DNA of 64,000 nucleotides from contig JAIVFJ010000012.1 of NCBI GenBank assembly GCA_025765615.1, forward strand, positions 1-64,000, given 5' to 3'. The notes under the pieces were generated by a model. It searched no databases and had not been told where the DNA came from. It was given only the letters and a program-made list of their open reading frames with translations. The stretch is from Zopfochytrium polystomum (taxonomy: Eukaryota > Chytridiomycota > Chytridiomycetes > Chytridiales > Chytridiaceae). The number at the start of each line of letters is the position of its first letter. The stretch's first letter is position 1. Shown here one piece after another: positions 11,326-22,429 of the stretch. The translations under genes were made by a program, and so were the position numbers.

Positions 11326-12387
11326 ATGTCAAAGATGTGCTGGCAACACCTCATGGCCAAACCTCGCTTTGATTTTGCTCTGCTGCAGATGCTGTGTACT
11401 GACCAAACTGGAAAGATCAGTGCACGTTCTCTTGACGGTTCCAACTACTTTGAAGTTATTGTCGACTATGCCACAGGCTATACTTGGGTCAACACTGTTG
11501 CTTGCACAGCAGGCGTCACTCAAAGGATAATTGATAGCATTGATTTTGAAGAGCAACTCTTCCCCACTCGTCAAACACTATTTGTACAGGCAGACAACCT
11601 CAGTCTTAACACTCAGCAAGTTGAGGCCTACTGTATCAACCACCAACCTCCCATTGTCTTTCAGCCTTCGGTCCCTTATGTAAAGGAGGGTGATGGTGTT
11701 GCAGAAAATGCCATCAAGGTCATCACCCACATTGCTTCCTGTCTCCTGATCGAAGCCCAGCTTCCATGGTTCTTCTGGTCCTACGCAATACATCATGCTT
11801 CATTCCTGTGCAATCGTGTGCAACACACTCGCACTGGTCGAATTCCATTTGAATATTACCAAGGCCGAAAACCCAACCTACACCACCTTGGAATTTTTGG
11901 CTGCCTCATTGTCACACTCAACAATGAGTATACAGAACCTGCAAACTCCCACAAGAACAAGTTCTCTCCTCGGGCCTCACTTGGACTCTTCTTGGGTTTC
12001 GACACAGACAGCGAGTCTATTGCCCTCAGCTACGACTTTACTGCACAAACCATTCTTCAGACACACCACTATAACTTGCATGAGCATGTCTTTCCTGGCC
12101 TTGTTTGCAGTGACGCTAAGCTTCAATCTCTTAATTCTGATTTCTTAACTTCTCTCTCTGACGATTTTACAGATTTTCCTGAAACTGACAACTCTCCTTC
12201 TTTCGAGCCTGTCGAGCCACCACTTGACTCTTATCGCCAATTATCCGACCCTCCTCCTGACAGTGCTCCCTCCACTTGTACTCGCCAGCAACTGCGCCAG
12301 GCTTCCAGGGGGGGACAGCCGCCATCATCATCAACAAAACACCTCAGATCAACCTCCAACTCTTCCTCAAGATATGGAAGACGATAA
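11326..12387 (+). pseudogene. Copia integrase fragment
   Basis: The open frame keeps the integrase core: DQTGKISARSLDGSNYF, then the three acidic positions in IVDYATGYTW (D), QADNLSLN (D) and GVAENAIKVI (E). The copia-specific block HHLGIFGCL and a GLFLGFD block follow. The HHCC zinc finger that should precede it is not intact. The frame ends in low-complexity Ser sequence before RT. Confidence 0.75.
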
Positions 12388-12729
12388 TGACAATGACGAC
12401 TTTGGTTGGAGCCCTGACCCATTCGCTGTCGTCCTGGACGAAGATGAAGACAAACCTGAAGATAGCCTAGCTCCAACTACAGCAGACCGCATAGCAGCAT
12501 CCATCGACCCCATCAACACTGAACTGGAACCTGTCATTCAATCCCCACTTCCACCATCTGTCATTGTCAACATCAAAGATGCACCAACTGGACTTCGCAA
12601 ACCACTTGCAAATCAAACAATCACTCACCATCTCTTGTGACTCTACCTTGCATCAGCCAAACCAGAACCACACTTCCCAAAGCATTTCCCTAAAGAACCA
12701 ATCCACCAATCACACAGACTATAACGAAG

Positions 12730-13560
12730 AATGGACTGCATCTGAGCTTGAGGAACTTCACTCTCTCATGGAGGAGCACAAGGTCTGGGAATGGGCAGTT
12801 CTTCCTCCAGGCGAACACGCAATGTTCTGCAAATGGGTTTATGCCTACAAGCTTGACCCTTTGGCTGGCTCAAGCAATGGAAAGCCCGTCTTGTAGCATG
12901 TGGAAACACCCAACACGAAGGCATCAACTACACAGACACCTTGTCTCCTGTTGTCTGGATCCAGGCCATCTGACTGCTCATTGCAATCAGCTTTGCTTTT
13001 GACCTCAAGTACCACAGCATGAATGTCAACAGCCTACCTGCACCCTTTCCTCAAAGAAGTCATCTACATGCATCCACCAAAAGGCAACGAGCGATTCACT
13101 CCAGATGGAAAGAAACTATTGTGCAAACTTCTCAAGAGCCTCTATGGACTCCATCAATCTGGATGAAACTGGTTCCTGACCCTTTGCAAGTTCATTGTCG
13201 AGAAACTCAGCTTCAATCAATCTCTTGCTGAGCCCTGCCTCTTCTTTCGAGTAGACCCTCAGCAGCAAACATTTGAAATCATCTTTGTCTTTGTCGACAA
13301 CATCAATGTCATGGCCAACACCCCGGCTCTGTTCACAAAAATTGAGGATGCATTTCGCCCTGAGTACAGCATGTCTCTCGAGGAAACCACTGTCAGCCAA
13401 GTGATTCGCATCCACCTCGAGCGCAATGCCGAAGGCATTTGGATGAGCCTAGACAAATACACCAGGACAATTCTCACTGAAGAGAAAATGTGGGACAACC
13501 TCAATATTGCATCAACTCCAGGTTCCTCGACCCTTCCACCTTCTTGCGATGCCGCCTCCA
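12730..13560 (+). pseudogene. Copia reverse transcriptase remnant
   Basis: The copia RT blocks are present but spread over three frames with stops: PPGEHAMFCKWVY, KARLVACGNTQHEG, YTDTLSPVV, KSLYGLHQSG and FVFVDN. The last corresponds to the catalytic YVDD box, with the second Asp replaced by Asn. At least three frame changes occur between 12840 and 13320. RNase H sequence is not recognisable before the terminal repeat. Confidence 0.75.
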
Positions 13561-13613
13561 CTCACAACGTTGCCTTCTACACTGCGACTTCAACACTTTC
13601 GACCAACACCTTA

Positions 13614-14038
13614 TGTGAGATACTTGAGAATCTCATAAGGCGCACTCCACCTGTCTGCCTCCTCTGTAGACAAACTGCCTCACCTCCGATAGGTGAAGAG
13701 ACAGATGCACTCTGTCTGTTGCCTGCAGTTGGGTATCCCCTTCATGGGGCCAGTGGCACAGCAGATGGGCAAGAGACAAGTGCACGCCTGTCCCCTGCAG
13801 TCATCTCCACCACACCAAGTCCGCTTTATGGGACCGCCCTGGTGACAGCTCTGTCGACACCTCAGTCACACACATGTCGCTCCTTTAGTGCAACATAAGA
13901 CAACTCAGCCAGATATAAATAGCCTGGCTCGATAGTTGGTTAGAAGCAATGCACTTGCTCTGCGCTACGTACCACTGTACACTCTGCAAAAGATTAAGTT
14001 ACTTGCTGCCCCTTGTCGCAATCCAAATCGAAGCAACA
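13614..14038 (+). repeat. Candidate 3' LTR of the copia element
   Basis: Begins TGTGAGATAC and ends GCAACA, giving TG...CA ends, with a TATA box (ATATAAATAG) at about 13911. Its last ~55 bp (AAGTTACT..., ending CCAAATCGAAGCAACA) match the end of the R1 LTR at 17231-17293. No 5-bp target duplication is visible. Confidence 0.45.
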
Positions 14039-14106
14039 AGACTTGTTTTTGCATGCCAGTTTTTGAGGGACAGAATGGATGAGCCACACACGGACCTTTG
14101 GTTGAC

Positions 14107-15820
14107 ATGTCTGCCAACTTTATGCAACACCGTCGCCCTGAACCTGTCCTTAACCACGCAGTGCCGTCAACGGCGACGACAGCAGCAACAGCAACAGCAG
14201 CAGCAGTTTCTCTATCGGAAGAACCAGCAGAAGAAGTAGAAGGCGCAGTAGACGTAGAAGCGGTCAACAATGGCCGTCTCCAAACCGCCGCCGCCGCCGC
14301 CGTCTCCCTCCTCGGCCTGCCCTCGCATCTGCGAGTCGCCATCTTTGGCTGGGTGCTCGCCGCTCGATCCTGCCCAATCGTCCTGCTAACCCACCCTTCA
14401 TCCTCCTCTTCCTCTCGGAAACCGTGGTTTCCGTGCCGCTGCCGCCCTCCTTCGTCCGCACTGCTTCGGGCCTGCCACACCATCCATGCCGAAGCCGTCC
14501 GTGTCTTGTACGGCCGAAACCCGTTCGTTGTGGACGCCTCGGCTCTGCCAGTGTTGCTCGCTGCCTCCCCGCTGGCTGCCTCTTCCCTCACCTCCGTCGT
14601 CGTCCTCTTCAGACGCTCGCCTCCCAGCCTGCCAGACTCGGTGGCGGTCCTGGCTCGCTTTTTGAAGGACCGCTGCTCCCTGCCGGCCCTGTCGTTGACC
14701 CTGGATTTCTGCTTTAGCCACGGCGGACCAAGCGCCTTTGCGGGGGAGGACGGCGCAACGCTTCTGTCGGCATTCTCCGACATAGTCGGCGTCGGCAGCG
14801 CGTTCGTCAAAGTGGCGGACGACCGGCGCGATCGCGCGCTCTCAAGCTTCGCGCGCGACCTTGGTTCGCGGCTGCTGATGGCGGATCCGTCGCGCGCCGT
14901 CGTACCGTTCAGGTTTTTCGACCTCCCCGAGCCAATCCGCCGTCGCATACTGAGGATGACGGACCTCGTCTTCAGCATGGACAGCAACTGGCTGGCGTTT
15001 CAGGATGGCATCGCCATCTGGGACGGCCGCTTGGCCGTGGGTGAGGGCCGCCCGTTCTGCTGCCGCGGCTGCTCCCCGCTGCGAGACTTTTCCGCCTGCC
15101 CCACCGCCAACATCACAACCCCCCGCGAGGCCGCCGCCGTCGGAACCCACCCCGCGCTACGTCTGCTTCTGCCCGCAGGTTGCCGCGGCGTTCTCGCCCA
15201 CCTGCCGCTGCTTCGCGCCCCCCGTGCAGCTTCTGCGCGTCGCGAAGCGCATGAGGGAAGAATCCGAGCGCATCCTCTTTTCCGAAAACAGGTTCATCCT
15301 GCAGGGCGACATGGCCGCCTCACTCCGGTTCCTCCGCGCGCTGCCGTCGTCGTCGCTCCGCCTCGTCCGCAGGCTGGACCTGCAGCTTGCCGGAGACCAG
15401 GCGTTTGAGCTGGCCCCGTCCGACCCGGAACACCCATCGCGGTTCCGCCAATGGGCCGCGCTGGTCGAGTGCGTCGTCGAACGGATGGACCTGCCCAATC
15501 TGGAGCTGGCCGTGGACGCAGGAGACAGCTACGAGTGGTTGCTGACTTCGGGAACGCAGGCCGACGACCTACAGCCCTTGCGCGACGCGTACACGGAGGT
15601 GGTCCGGCCTCTGGAGAATCTCGGATCAAAGGGGTTAAAGTCTTTTCACGCTTACTGGGTTGCCTTTTTCGACCAGGAGCGCGTGGCGGAGCGCCGTGTC
15701 ATGGGGGAGGATTTTGACAGCAAGCGCACCGGGAAAATCGGCTACAAGCGGCGCAATCCCCGTTTCCCGCACGGGGGCGTGCCGTGGGATATGGAGATGG
15801 AAGATTTGGGCGCTGCTTAG
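14107..15820 (+). CDS. F-box/2EXR-like protein, interrupted by a +1 frame change
   Basis: Fungal protein with two related domains. The first (from about 14300) reads LLGLPSHLRVAIFGWVL then ALLRACHTIHAEAVRVLYGRNPF, the usual F-box/2EXR-like pattern. The second starts FFDLPEPIRRRILRMT (about 14915) and continues with a Cys-rich segment, then LLRVAKRMREESERILFSENRF. Up to about 15118 the coding frame is that of 14107. From about 15150 (RYVCFCPQ, AAFSPTCRCF) it is one base further along. An extra C in the C6 run 15119-15124 would explain this. A 40-nt GT-AG intron (15139-15178) also restores the frame but would remove conserved Cys residues. ATG 14107 is chosen because the longer frame starts at TTG. 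Role unknown; F-box proteins usually recruit ubiquitin-ligase substrates. Confidence 0.7.
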
Positions 15821-16036
15821 TAGGAAGAAGAAGCTGTTCCGCTTTCACGGCAGATGCAATCCTAATGCTTCGAAAGAAGTGCTCAAAATGCTGCCGTCTT
15901 CGTTCTCTATCACTACTAAATATACTATTTGGTTTCTTTGACTTTTATGGCCAGGGATCCCAAACTAACCTGTTCAGCAACTTGTTCTGAACGGGCTGTA
16001 ATAAGTTCATAGAAGGCTGGGTTTCTTGTTATGAGG

Positions 16037-16100
16037 TGGAACTGTTTGGTCAGCAGTGAGAGGCACAAAACAGGCCTGATCTTATAGTGACTGTCAGTTA
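16037..16100. repeat. Dispersed repeat R2 (copy 2)
   Basis: Second copy of the element at 9281-9345, same orientation. Confidence 0.5.
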
Positions 16101-16635
16101 TGAGTTTGCAAAAGGCAAATAAAGGGGAAGAGTGAGCCATCACTGATGACTCAAACTCCGATTTGTCAAAAAAGTTACTGCACTCAAGAACGTCAAAACC
16201 GTTCATTCACTCATCACTTTGCTGCGTGCCATGCCAAAAATAAATAGTTACCCTCCACAAACGGGTCATTTTTGGGAACTGATTTGGAGAGGGAGTGTAC
16301 AAGCACAGGAGAGTATCACTTGTCTTTTTCTCGTGTGAGGAGTGCGAGTGCATATGGAGCAGAAGGGGGAGCGACTCCGTTAAAACTCCTTTAAAACCAA
16401 CTGGAACTTCTGAAAATGGACCCTGAGCAGCAGGCCACAATTGGGCCAGAATGGTGCCAAACAAGTGTTTTCTGTCCCCTGCTCTACGAATTGAAACTCA
16501 AAATTCGTGGGGACTGGGCCCTGATTGCAGGGCGTAGTCTAACAATCAACTTCTGTTTGGACCCTGAGTTCGTGAAGGGTATCCCATCAACTGTTGCAGA
16601 TGTATCAATCCCCTGCGTGCAATGTTTTTCACATT

Positions 16636-16927
16636 TGTTATGAATCACCCTCTGGAAACCTCTGGAACCTTCTAGAACATTCCTTCATGGAATCTTGTGG
16701 AACCTTCTGGAACCTTCTCTGCTTTCCTGACTTGTCTTGTTGTCATTGGTATCACTGGTATCATTGTATTACTAATTGCTCTTTCTGGAACTTTCTTTGA
16801 GTCTTGACAAGGAAGACTCTCAAAAGGTATAACAGGGGGATGGGGCACCTGTCCCATCCCTCAAGTGAATTATTGTTTCCAATACAATCATCACTCCTCT
16901 CAGTTCCGTCCTGCCCTGTTCCTGACA
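16636..16927 (+). mobile_element. Solo LTR (heat-shock-element LTR family), copy 1
   Basis: The 292-bp segment begins TGTTATGAATCACC and ends CCTGACA (TG...CA) and is flanked by the perfect 5-bp target duplication ACATT (16631-16635 and 16928-16932). It is strongly similar to 32994-33346. Positions 16652-16718 form an array of nGAAn/nTTCn units, with four perfect contiguous units at 16664-16683. The downstream TATA position (16828-16835) reads TATAACAG. No internal region is present, so it is a recombinational solo LTR. It sits beside the R1 LTR fragment. Confidence 0.92.
16652..16718. promoter_or_regulatory. Heat-shock-element array in LTR copy 1
   Basis: Alternating nGAAn and nTTCn pentamers, the binding pattern of trimeric heat shock factor. 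The perfect run is gGAAc cTTCt aGAAc aTTCc at 16664-16683; neighbouring units are partly degenerate. Confidence 0.7.
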
Positions 16928-16932
16928 ACATT

Positions 16933-17293
16933 TCATTACCTTTCTTCTTCCTTTCTTTTTCTCTTCTTCTAATGCCCTCTCCATATAAATAGCTGCCCTT
17001 GCAGAAGCAGCCTCATTAATCTCAACTAATCCAACCAATAAATGACATTTATGTATCACTACTATTAGCACCCCTCCAAACCTTTCTTTCCCTCTTTGTA
17101 AAGGAAGTCTGCGTGGGCCTCTCCAACCAGCTGTTGCAGGCATGATACATATTCACATGAGCTACGCTCACTGTGAGAAGGGTTAAAAGCTTCGCACTTC
17201 ACAACTCACTGCATACCCCCATACACTCCATACAAGACTAAGTTACTAACTTCCCTTTGTTGCATTCCAAATCGAAATCACAACATTTTCAAC
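16933..17293 (+). repeat. LTR-like fragment, family R1 (copy 2)
   Basis: Contains a TATA box (ATATAAATAG at about 16983), AATAAA (about 17037), and an end (17231-17293, ..CCAAATCGAAATCACAACA) shared with the copia 3' terminal repeat. It matches 8930-9205 in inverted orientation. Its 5' part is probably interrupted by the solo LTR next to it. Confidence 0.55.
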
Positions 17294-17581
17294 TCAGGAG
17301 GAATGTGAGGATGCTTATTTTTTCTCTTTCTTTCAGCTTTGCCTAAATCTTTTCCTTGTTAATTACAGAATTGCGGCGTGTCTGGCTGCTCTGTCGTCGA
17401 ACTGCTCCACATGGACACATACCAGACACTTCTGGTGGAGAGCAAGAATGCCAAAAAAAAAAAAAAATTTTTTTTCCCTCACCCCAGGAACGCGCTTTGT
17501 TTCGTAATAAATCTTAAGATTTATTTTCTTTGAAGGTTGCTCATGGTTCAGTCCTCCAATTTTTTCTTTTTTTTTTCTCTC

Positions 17582-17603
17582 GACTAGGGGATGCCTGTTG
17601 ACT
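17582..17603 (+). repeat. 22-bp direct repeat left of the Helitron
   Basis: The 22 bp starting GACTAGGGGATGCC and ending TGTTGACT recur exactly at 23903-23924 in the same orientation. The two copies bracket the Helitron. Confidence 0.8.
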
Positions 17604-17704
17604 TATAAACAGTCCTTGCAAAAAAAACAAAAAAAAGAAAGAGGGAAGAAAATTTATTAAGTAGCAAGGTCACATAGAGAGCTTGAGAAGCTGCATAGAA
17701 TGAA

Positions 17705-19145
17705 TTAAACCCTAAGATGATCCACTAACTCCTTGTAAACCACATTTCTAATGGTTGGTCCACCTTTTTCTTGATTGTGTTTTGCAGTTATTATAAGATC
17801 TGCTGGGGATGCCACTCTTGAAAAAGCAACATAGGACTGCCCATGCGCAAACACATCCTCCCACATATCCAGTCCAACCTTTTTCAAAGTCTGGCCTTGG
17901 GACTTGTTGATGGACATTGCAAATGCAGGTCAAACAGGAAATTGATTTCTGGTGAACTCAAAGGGAAATCCTGAATCACTGGGCTGCAGAGAGATTCTGG
18001 GAAGGAGAACTTTCTCTCCTTTCCTGCTGCCCACAACAACTTCACAGAGCAGCACGTTGGGGCAGACCTCACATAGGATGAGGAGTGTCCCATTGCAGAG
18101 TCCATCTGTCAGGTTGCGAAGGAGGATGAGAGGCATTCCCACTTTGACAGTTAGCCTGTGGGGAGGCAGGCTGGAAGGATTAAGGTTGTTGAGGAACTCA
18201 GGGCTAATGAGAAGGCCGTCCCCTTCGCTGTCTCCAACTGGGGAGTCAGCTGAAAGTAGCTCCTGGGTATCTCCTGGAAGCTGCTGCACAGCATACTCAT
18301 TGAACAGATGAACCACATCATTCCTTGCAGCCAAAATACACCTGTCTGCCAGGTAGGATGCAAATGCTTCCCCTGGCTGCTGAACTGCTGCACCAAAATC
18401 ATCATAGACTGCCTCAAACAGTTGCCTCACGCGAGGACTGCCATTGTCTGCAGGAAAGGTGAGGGTGCTGATGTAGTCTGGGACAATGACATGATTGGGT
18501 GCTCCATACGGAGTGTCAAACTGCTGCAGGCCACCCCTGCCAAGGCGACCCAAACCATCCTGCAAAGGCAACTGCATTCTGATAGGCTGTTCCCTGGGCA
18601 AGCCTCATGTTGGTTCTCAGCTCAAGCGTCCTGACATGCCTCCAAAGGTTTGAGAATTTGCAGGAAGCCTTCAGGATCATAGTCTTTGTGGCATTGGACA
18701 CAACAGGTGCGGTCTGCTGAAAGTCGCCCCCAAGAAGCACCACTTTTCCTCCAAAAGGGGTTTCAGCCATCTGAAGATCCAAAGGCCTGACAACATCGCG
18801 CAGGACCCTGTCAATGACATCCAGAGCTAAGGAGTTGAGCATGGATATCTCATCCAAGGCAATGAGATCAGCCAAGTACAGCTCCAGTGCGCGGTCAGTG
18901 GACATTTTGATGCCAGACTGAGAGTCAGCATCAAGCCCTATGGGGATTGCAAATCGAGAGTGGGCAGTTGTGCCACCAGCAAGCAGAAGTGCTGCTATTC
19001 CAGAAGAAGCCACAGCATGGGCGATGCGGCCCTGTCCAAAGCGGCCTTGGCTGCTGCGGACTTTTGCCAAGATGGACATCCTCCAACTCCCTGAAGGTAA
19101 AAGATTTGACCTTCTGGGGGAGGCACCACTCCAGGCTGTCCACAT
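17705..19145 (-). pseudogene. Helitron helicase domain (PIF1/RecD2-like), broken
   Basis: Recognisable blocks in order: LAKVRSSQG, AVASSGIAALLLAGG, TAHSRFAIPI, the Walker B block LIALDEISML (about 18840-18870), GKVVLLGGDFQQTAPVV, LRTNMRL, VKVGMPLILLRNL and the terminal MSINKSQGQTLKKVGLD. Upstream, FYLQGVGG runs into LAKVRS without the GKT/GKS residues, so the nucleotide-binding loop is deleted with a frame change at about 19080-19100. Between NQFPV and PAFAM the expected Arg codon is TGA, consistent with CGA to TGA transition. Confidence 0.85.
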
Positions 19146-22100
19146 TGCTCAACAGCATCCACCACAGCTCTGTAAGCAAAGGCCTGCTCGTGGTTGAAGC
19201 TCCTTTCACCATTTGCCACAACGGCCTCCAGCTGCTGCTGGTTGTAGTCCGAGTTTAGCCTTTGAAAAATCAGCTGGAGCCAGCCATCCAGCGCCAGCAC
19301 AGGCTCAGGCTGGAATTCTTCCAGCTGTGGCAGGGTGGGGAAGTTGCGCAGCGAGGTTGACAAACTCTGCAGGGATGCGTCCAGCAGCCTCAACGCAGTG
19401 CAGTACATGTGGTCTGTTGGGGCAAGATCCAGATTCTCATGCTCCAGCTGAGCCGCGCGAAGCTGGTCAGCCACCATCTCATTCTTGAAATCATTGTAGA
19501 GAGCCCTTGGATCTGCTGGAGCATTGAAAGCAAGGAGCAATGCAAACAGCCTGATAAACTCTCTTGAGCTTGTCATCACGCGCACACCCTGCTGCAAGCA
19601 CCGAACTGCCTCACGATCATCAGCAGTCAACCCATGTCGCACGCTGGCTTCCTGAAACGTTCCAAAGGTGGTTCCTTCCACAGTCCTGAGGTGCTCAAAA
19701 GAGGTTGGGCCTCGGACATTGGCCAGAAGAACGCGGAGGAAATACCTCTCAGCGTCCCGGGGGCTTGCTGCATACATCCTGCCAATTGTTGCCGCAGCCT
19801 GCTGCCTCTGACGCTTTGCCCACCTTGCCTGCCTCTGGTTCCATGTGTAGTGTTCAGGAACTTCAAAATACAACAGCCTCCTTGCATCTTCATCACGCTC
19901 GTTCAGTCTGAAGAAAGCAAGAAGCTTGGAGTCCCTCTGAAGGGCAGCAACTTCCTCAAGGTCAGCATCCTCATCAAAGTACACTGGTTGCTGGTCAGGG
20001 AGATGCACAGCCAATCTTGTGACTGAGGGGATCCAGCCTTGCATGTGGAACTGGAAGACCCTCCAGCAGGCCTCCTGAGCAGACACATAGCGGGCATCAA
20101 GGAACTCATTAATCTCATCCAAGCAGACAGCTACCTCGCCAGAGCCCACCGTCACCCTTGCCATGTCATGGCCCTTGTGCAAGTATTTCATGAGGTATTT
20201 GATGGCCCTCATGGTGGCACATATCTCCACGTTGATGTGCGCCTGGTACTTTCTGGACAGATATCAGTTGAATGCAACCACCCACCAGTTGTCCACTTCA
20301 ACGCCGTGTGGGAGGGTGAAATGTTGTCCATTATTTCTGCGCTGGTACTTGACACCACCTTCAGGAGACACCTCCGTCTGATTAACCCATGGCTTGGGAA
20401 ACCCCTTTGTGCACTTGGTGGCGCTGGCAGGTTTGTACCGGTCCGAGCAAGAGTGAATCATGGTCTCCTTGACAACCCTGTACAGCTCTGGATCCTCCTG
20501 AGGGTCAGGTAGCTCTGCGCTCACAAATTGATCGTAGTCGTCTGGGGTCTGGGGTGTGTTGTTGGGGTCCAGCCAGGAGGCGATGTGGGCATGAGGCAAG
20601 CCACGCTTTTGGAACTCGACCACCCAAACCACTGCAACCTGCTTGCCAAAGCACGTTTTCAAATCCTCCAGCAGACTCTTTAGCTTCAGGTTGAACACAC
20701 GTGACACCAAGTCAGGCCTATCAACAGCACTCTGCCCAGGAAGCAGGTTGCTTGTGATCTCTGTCCACTTTGGGTTGCAGGTGAAAGTGATGAAGAGAGT
20801 TGGCTTCCCATACTTTTGTGCAATGCTCATTGCATCCTGGTACTGCTGCTGCATGAAGCGTGGGGAGCCAGGGAAGGTGGAAGGAAGAACTACCTGCTTC
20901 CCCACATGAAGAGGGTTTGTCACGTCCGACCTGACAGCATCATGCAGTCCATGATAATCTGCAGCCCTCAGCTTCTTCTGGTTGTGGCGGATGAAGTGCA
21001 GGCGGTTTGACTCCATACAGACATAGAGGTCCACAATCAGCTGCTGAAAGAGTTTCCTGTACAGGTGTAAGTGAGAGCCCTGCCTGTACATGAGCCGGTA
21101 GCGGTAGTACTGGGACATTGTAACAGTTGTCTGCCTCCTCAACCTTCCCTCCCCACCATTGCTGCTGGCATTGTCACCATCAGAGCCATTACCACCATCT
21201 GTCCCCACATCAAAATCCTCCTCAAAATCTGCATCATCAGCTGCAGCACCGTAAGCATCGTCTGGAAGTTCATCTTCAGAATCGTCAATGTCCTCACTGC
21301 CAAGAGCATCACTCTGTCCACGCAGTTCATCCCCAAATTCAGCTGCATCCAAATCCTATCCTGTCCCGTCCAGATCCAGTCCTGTCCTGTCCTGATCCTG
21401 TCCAGTCCATGGTCCAATTTTTGCAATGCTGTGCCTCCAGCCTTGATCACCGCAGGGAAAGATCAAAGGGTAGGCCAGTGGCAGGTAGCAGGGATGCTCA
21501 GGAGGAATACGAACCAATTTGCCATCCCACCCCTGTACGACAATGCTTTGATAAGAACCTTCCTCCACTTCAGGGTCTGACGGCAGAATTGCAGCAATGA
21601 CATCACCAGTTGGAGCATTGTAGGTCGTCTGGGTAAGCACTCCAGTCTGAGCAGAGGGTGCATGGAATTGGATGCAAAAGCTGGCTGATGGAGTCTGACG
21701 CAGATACTCTCCAGCAGTCTGATAAAGCCTGGCGTATGGGTTGAACTTTGATGCAGAAATGGCAAAAGACAAAAAAAAGTGAGACAACGTCATCCCATTG
21801 CAGCCCACAAACTTAAGAGTACCTCCAACAATTCAGCCTGCAGCATTTGCACAATTCCTGGCATTGGGCGAAAGGAGCCAAATCCTCCAGCAGCAAACGT
21901 CATTCTGGCATCAAACTGCTGGGCAGAGTCGTAAATGTACATCTGCGAGAACTTGGGCTGATTTTGGGGGTCGTTGCAAAAGCTGGAGATGCTGTGGTGG
22001 AGCTGCCCGCTGATGGTGAACACTGGAGCACCTGGGCCATGGCTCTTGATGTTTGCACCAACAGAAGCAAATGCCATGAGGCTGTTGTAGATGCGCATTG
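18995..22100 (-). pseudogene. Helitron Rep endonuclease domain (HUH)
   Basis: Typical Helitron N-terminal text is visible: RIYNSLMAFASVG, FSQMYIYD, LAYPLIFPCGDQGW, SQYYRYRLMYR and TLFITFTCNPKWTEI. The HUH metal site is GLPHAHI at about 20582-20605, preceded by VEFQKR. The catalytic tyrosine helix IKYLMKYLHKGHD (about 20163-20215) has the Y-x3-Y spacing. Between the two lies the TGA at 20264-20266. The linker to the helicase (19200-20100) is open and includes EHYTWNQRQARW, usual for the family. Confidence 0.88.
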
Positions 22101-22429
22101 GTCAAAAACTCGTTGGACAGTTGGTTACTGCCCAGTAGAAGGTTGCTGATGCACGGAGTTGGGCCAGCCCAAGGGGGAAGGGAGACTTGCCCACGACTGC
22201 AGCAGAGTGAAAACGTTGGCTTATTTTTTGATGATCCAGCAGATCTCTCTTGGATGAACATGACTGCATCGCAGAGTGGACAGGCAGCCTGCATTGGCCC
22301 AAGGAAGTGGCAGCAACAGTCCTTGTCAATATCGTTGCCGTGAATCTGCAAGTCAAAAAAAAAATTGAAATTGGGATGAGTTGTCAGGAGGGTATTACCA
22401 ATAGAGCCGCACAGAAAAAAGGAGCCCAC

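Larger units (their letters stand above)
9856..14038 (+). mobile_element. Decayed Ty1/copia-type LTR retrotransposon
   Basis: Element order is gag, protease, integrase, reverse transcriptase, the copia order. Gag-like sequence lies at about 9990-10500 with a possible C-x2-C..H..C finger near 10450. Protease has the DSG triad (YMIDSGA, about 10787) and the downstream NVLHVPSLKELL block (about 10945-10990). Integrase and RT are listed separately. The 3' part (13614-14038) looks like an LTR with a TATA box at 13911. I did not find a matching 5' LTR or target duplication. Stops and frame changes throughout show it is inactive. Confidence 0.8.

Noticed and set aside
13614..14038. Full-length copia element with paired LTRs
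   Set aside because: I could find neither a 5' partner for this terminal repeat nor a target duplication, so I report only a decayed element.
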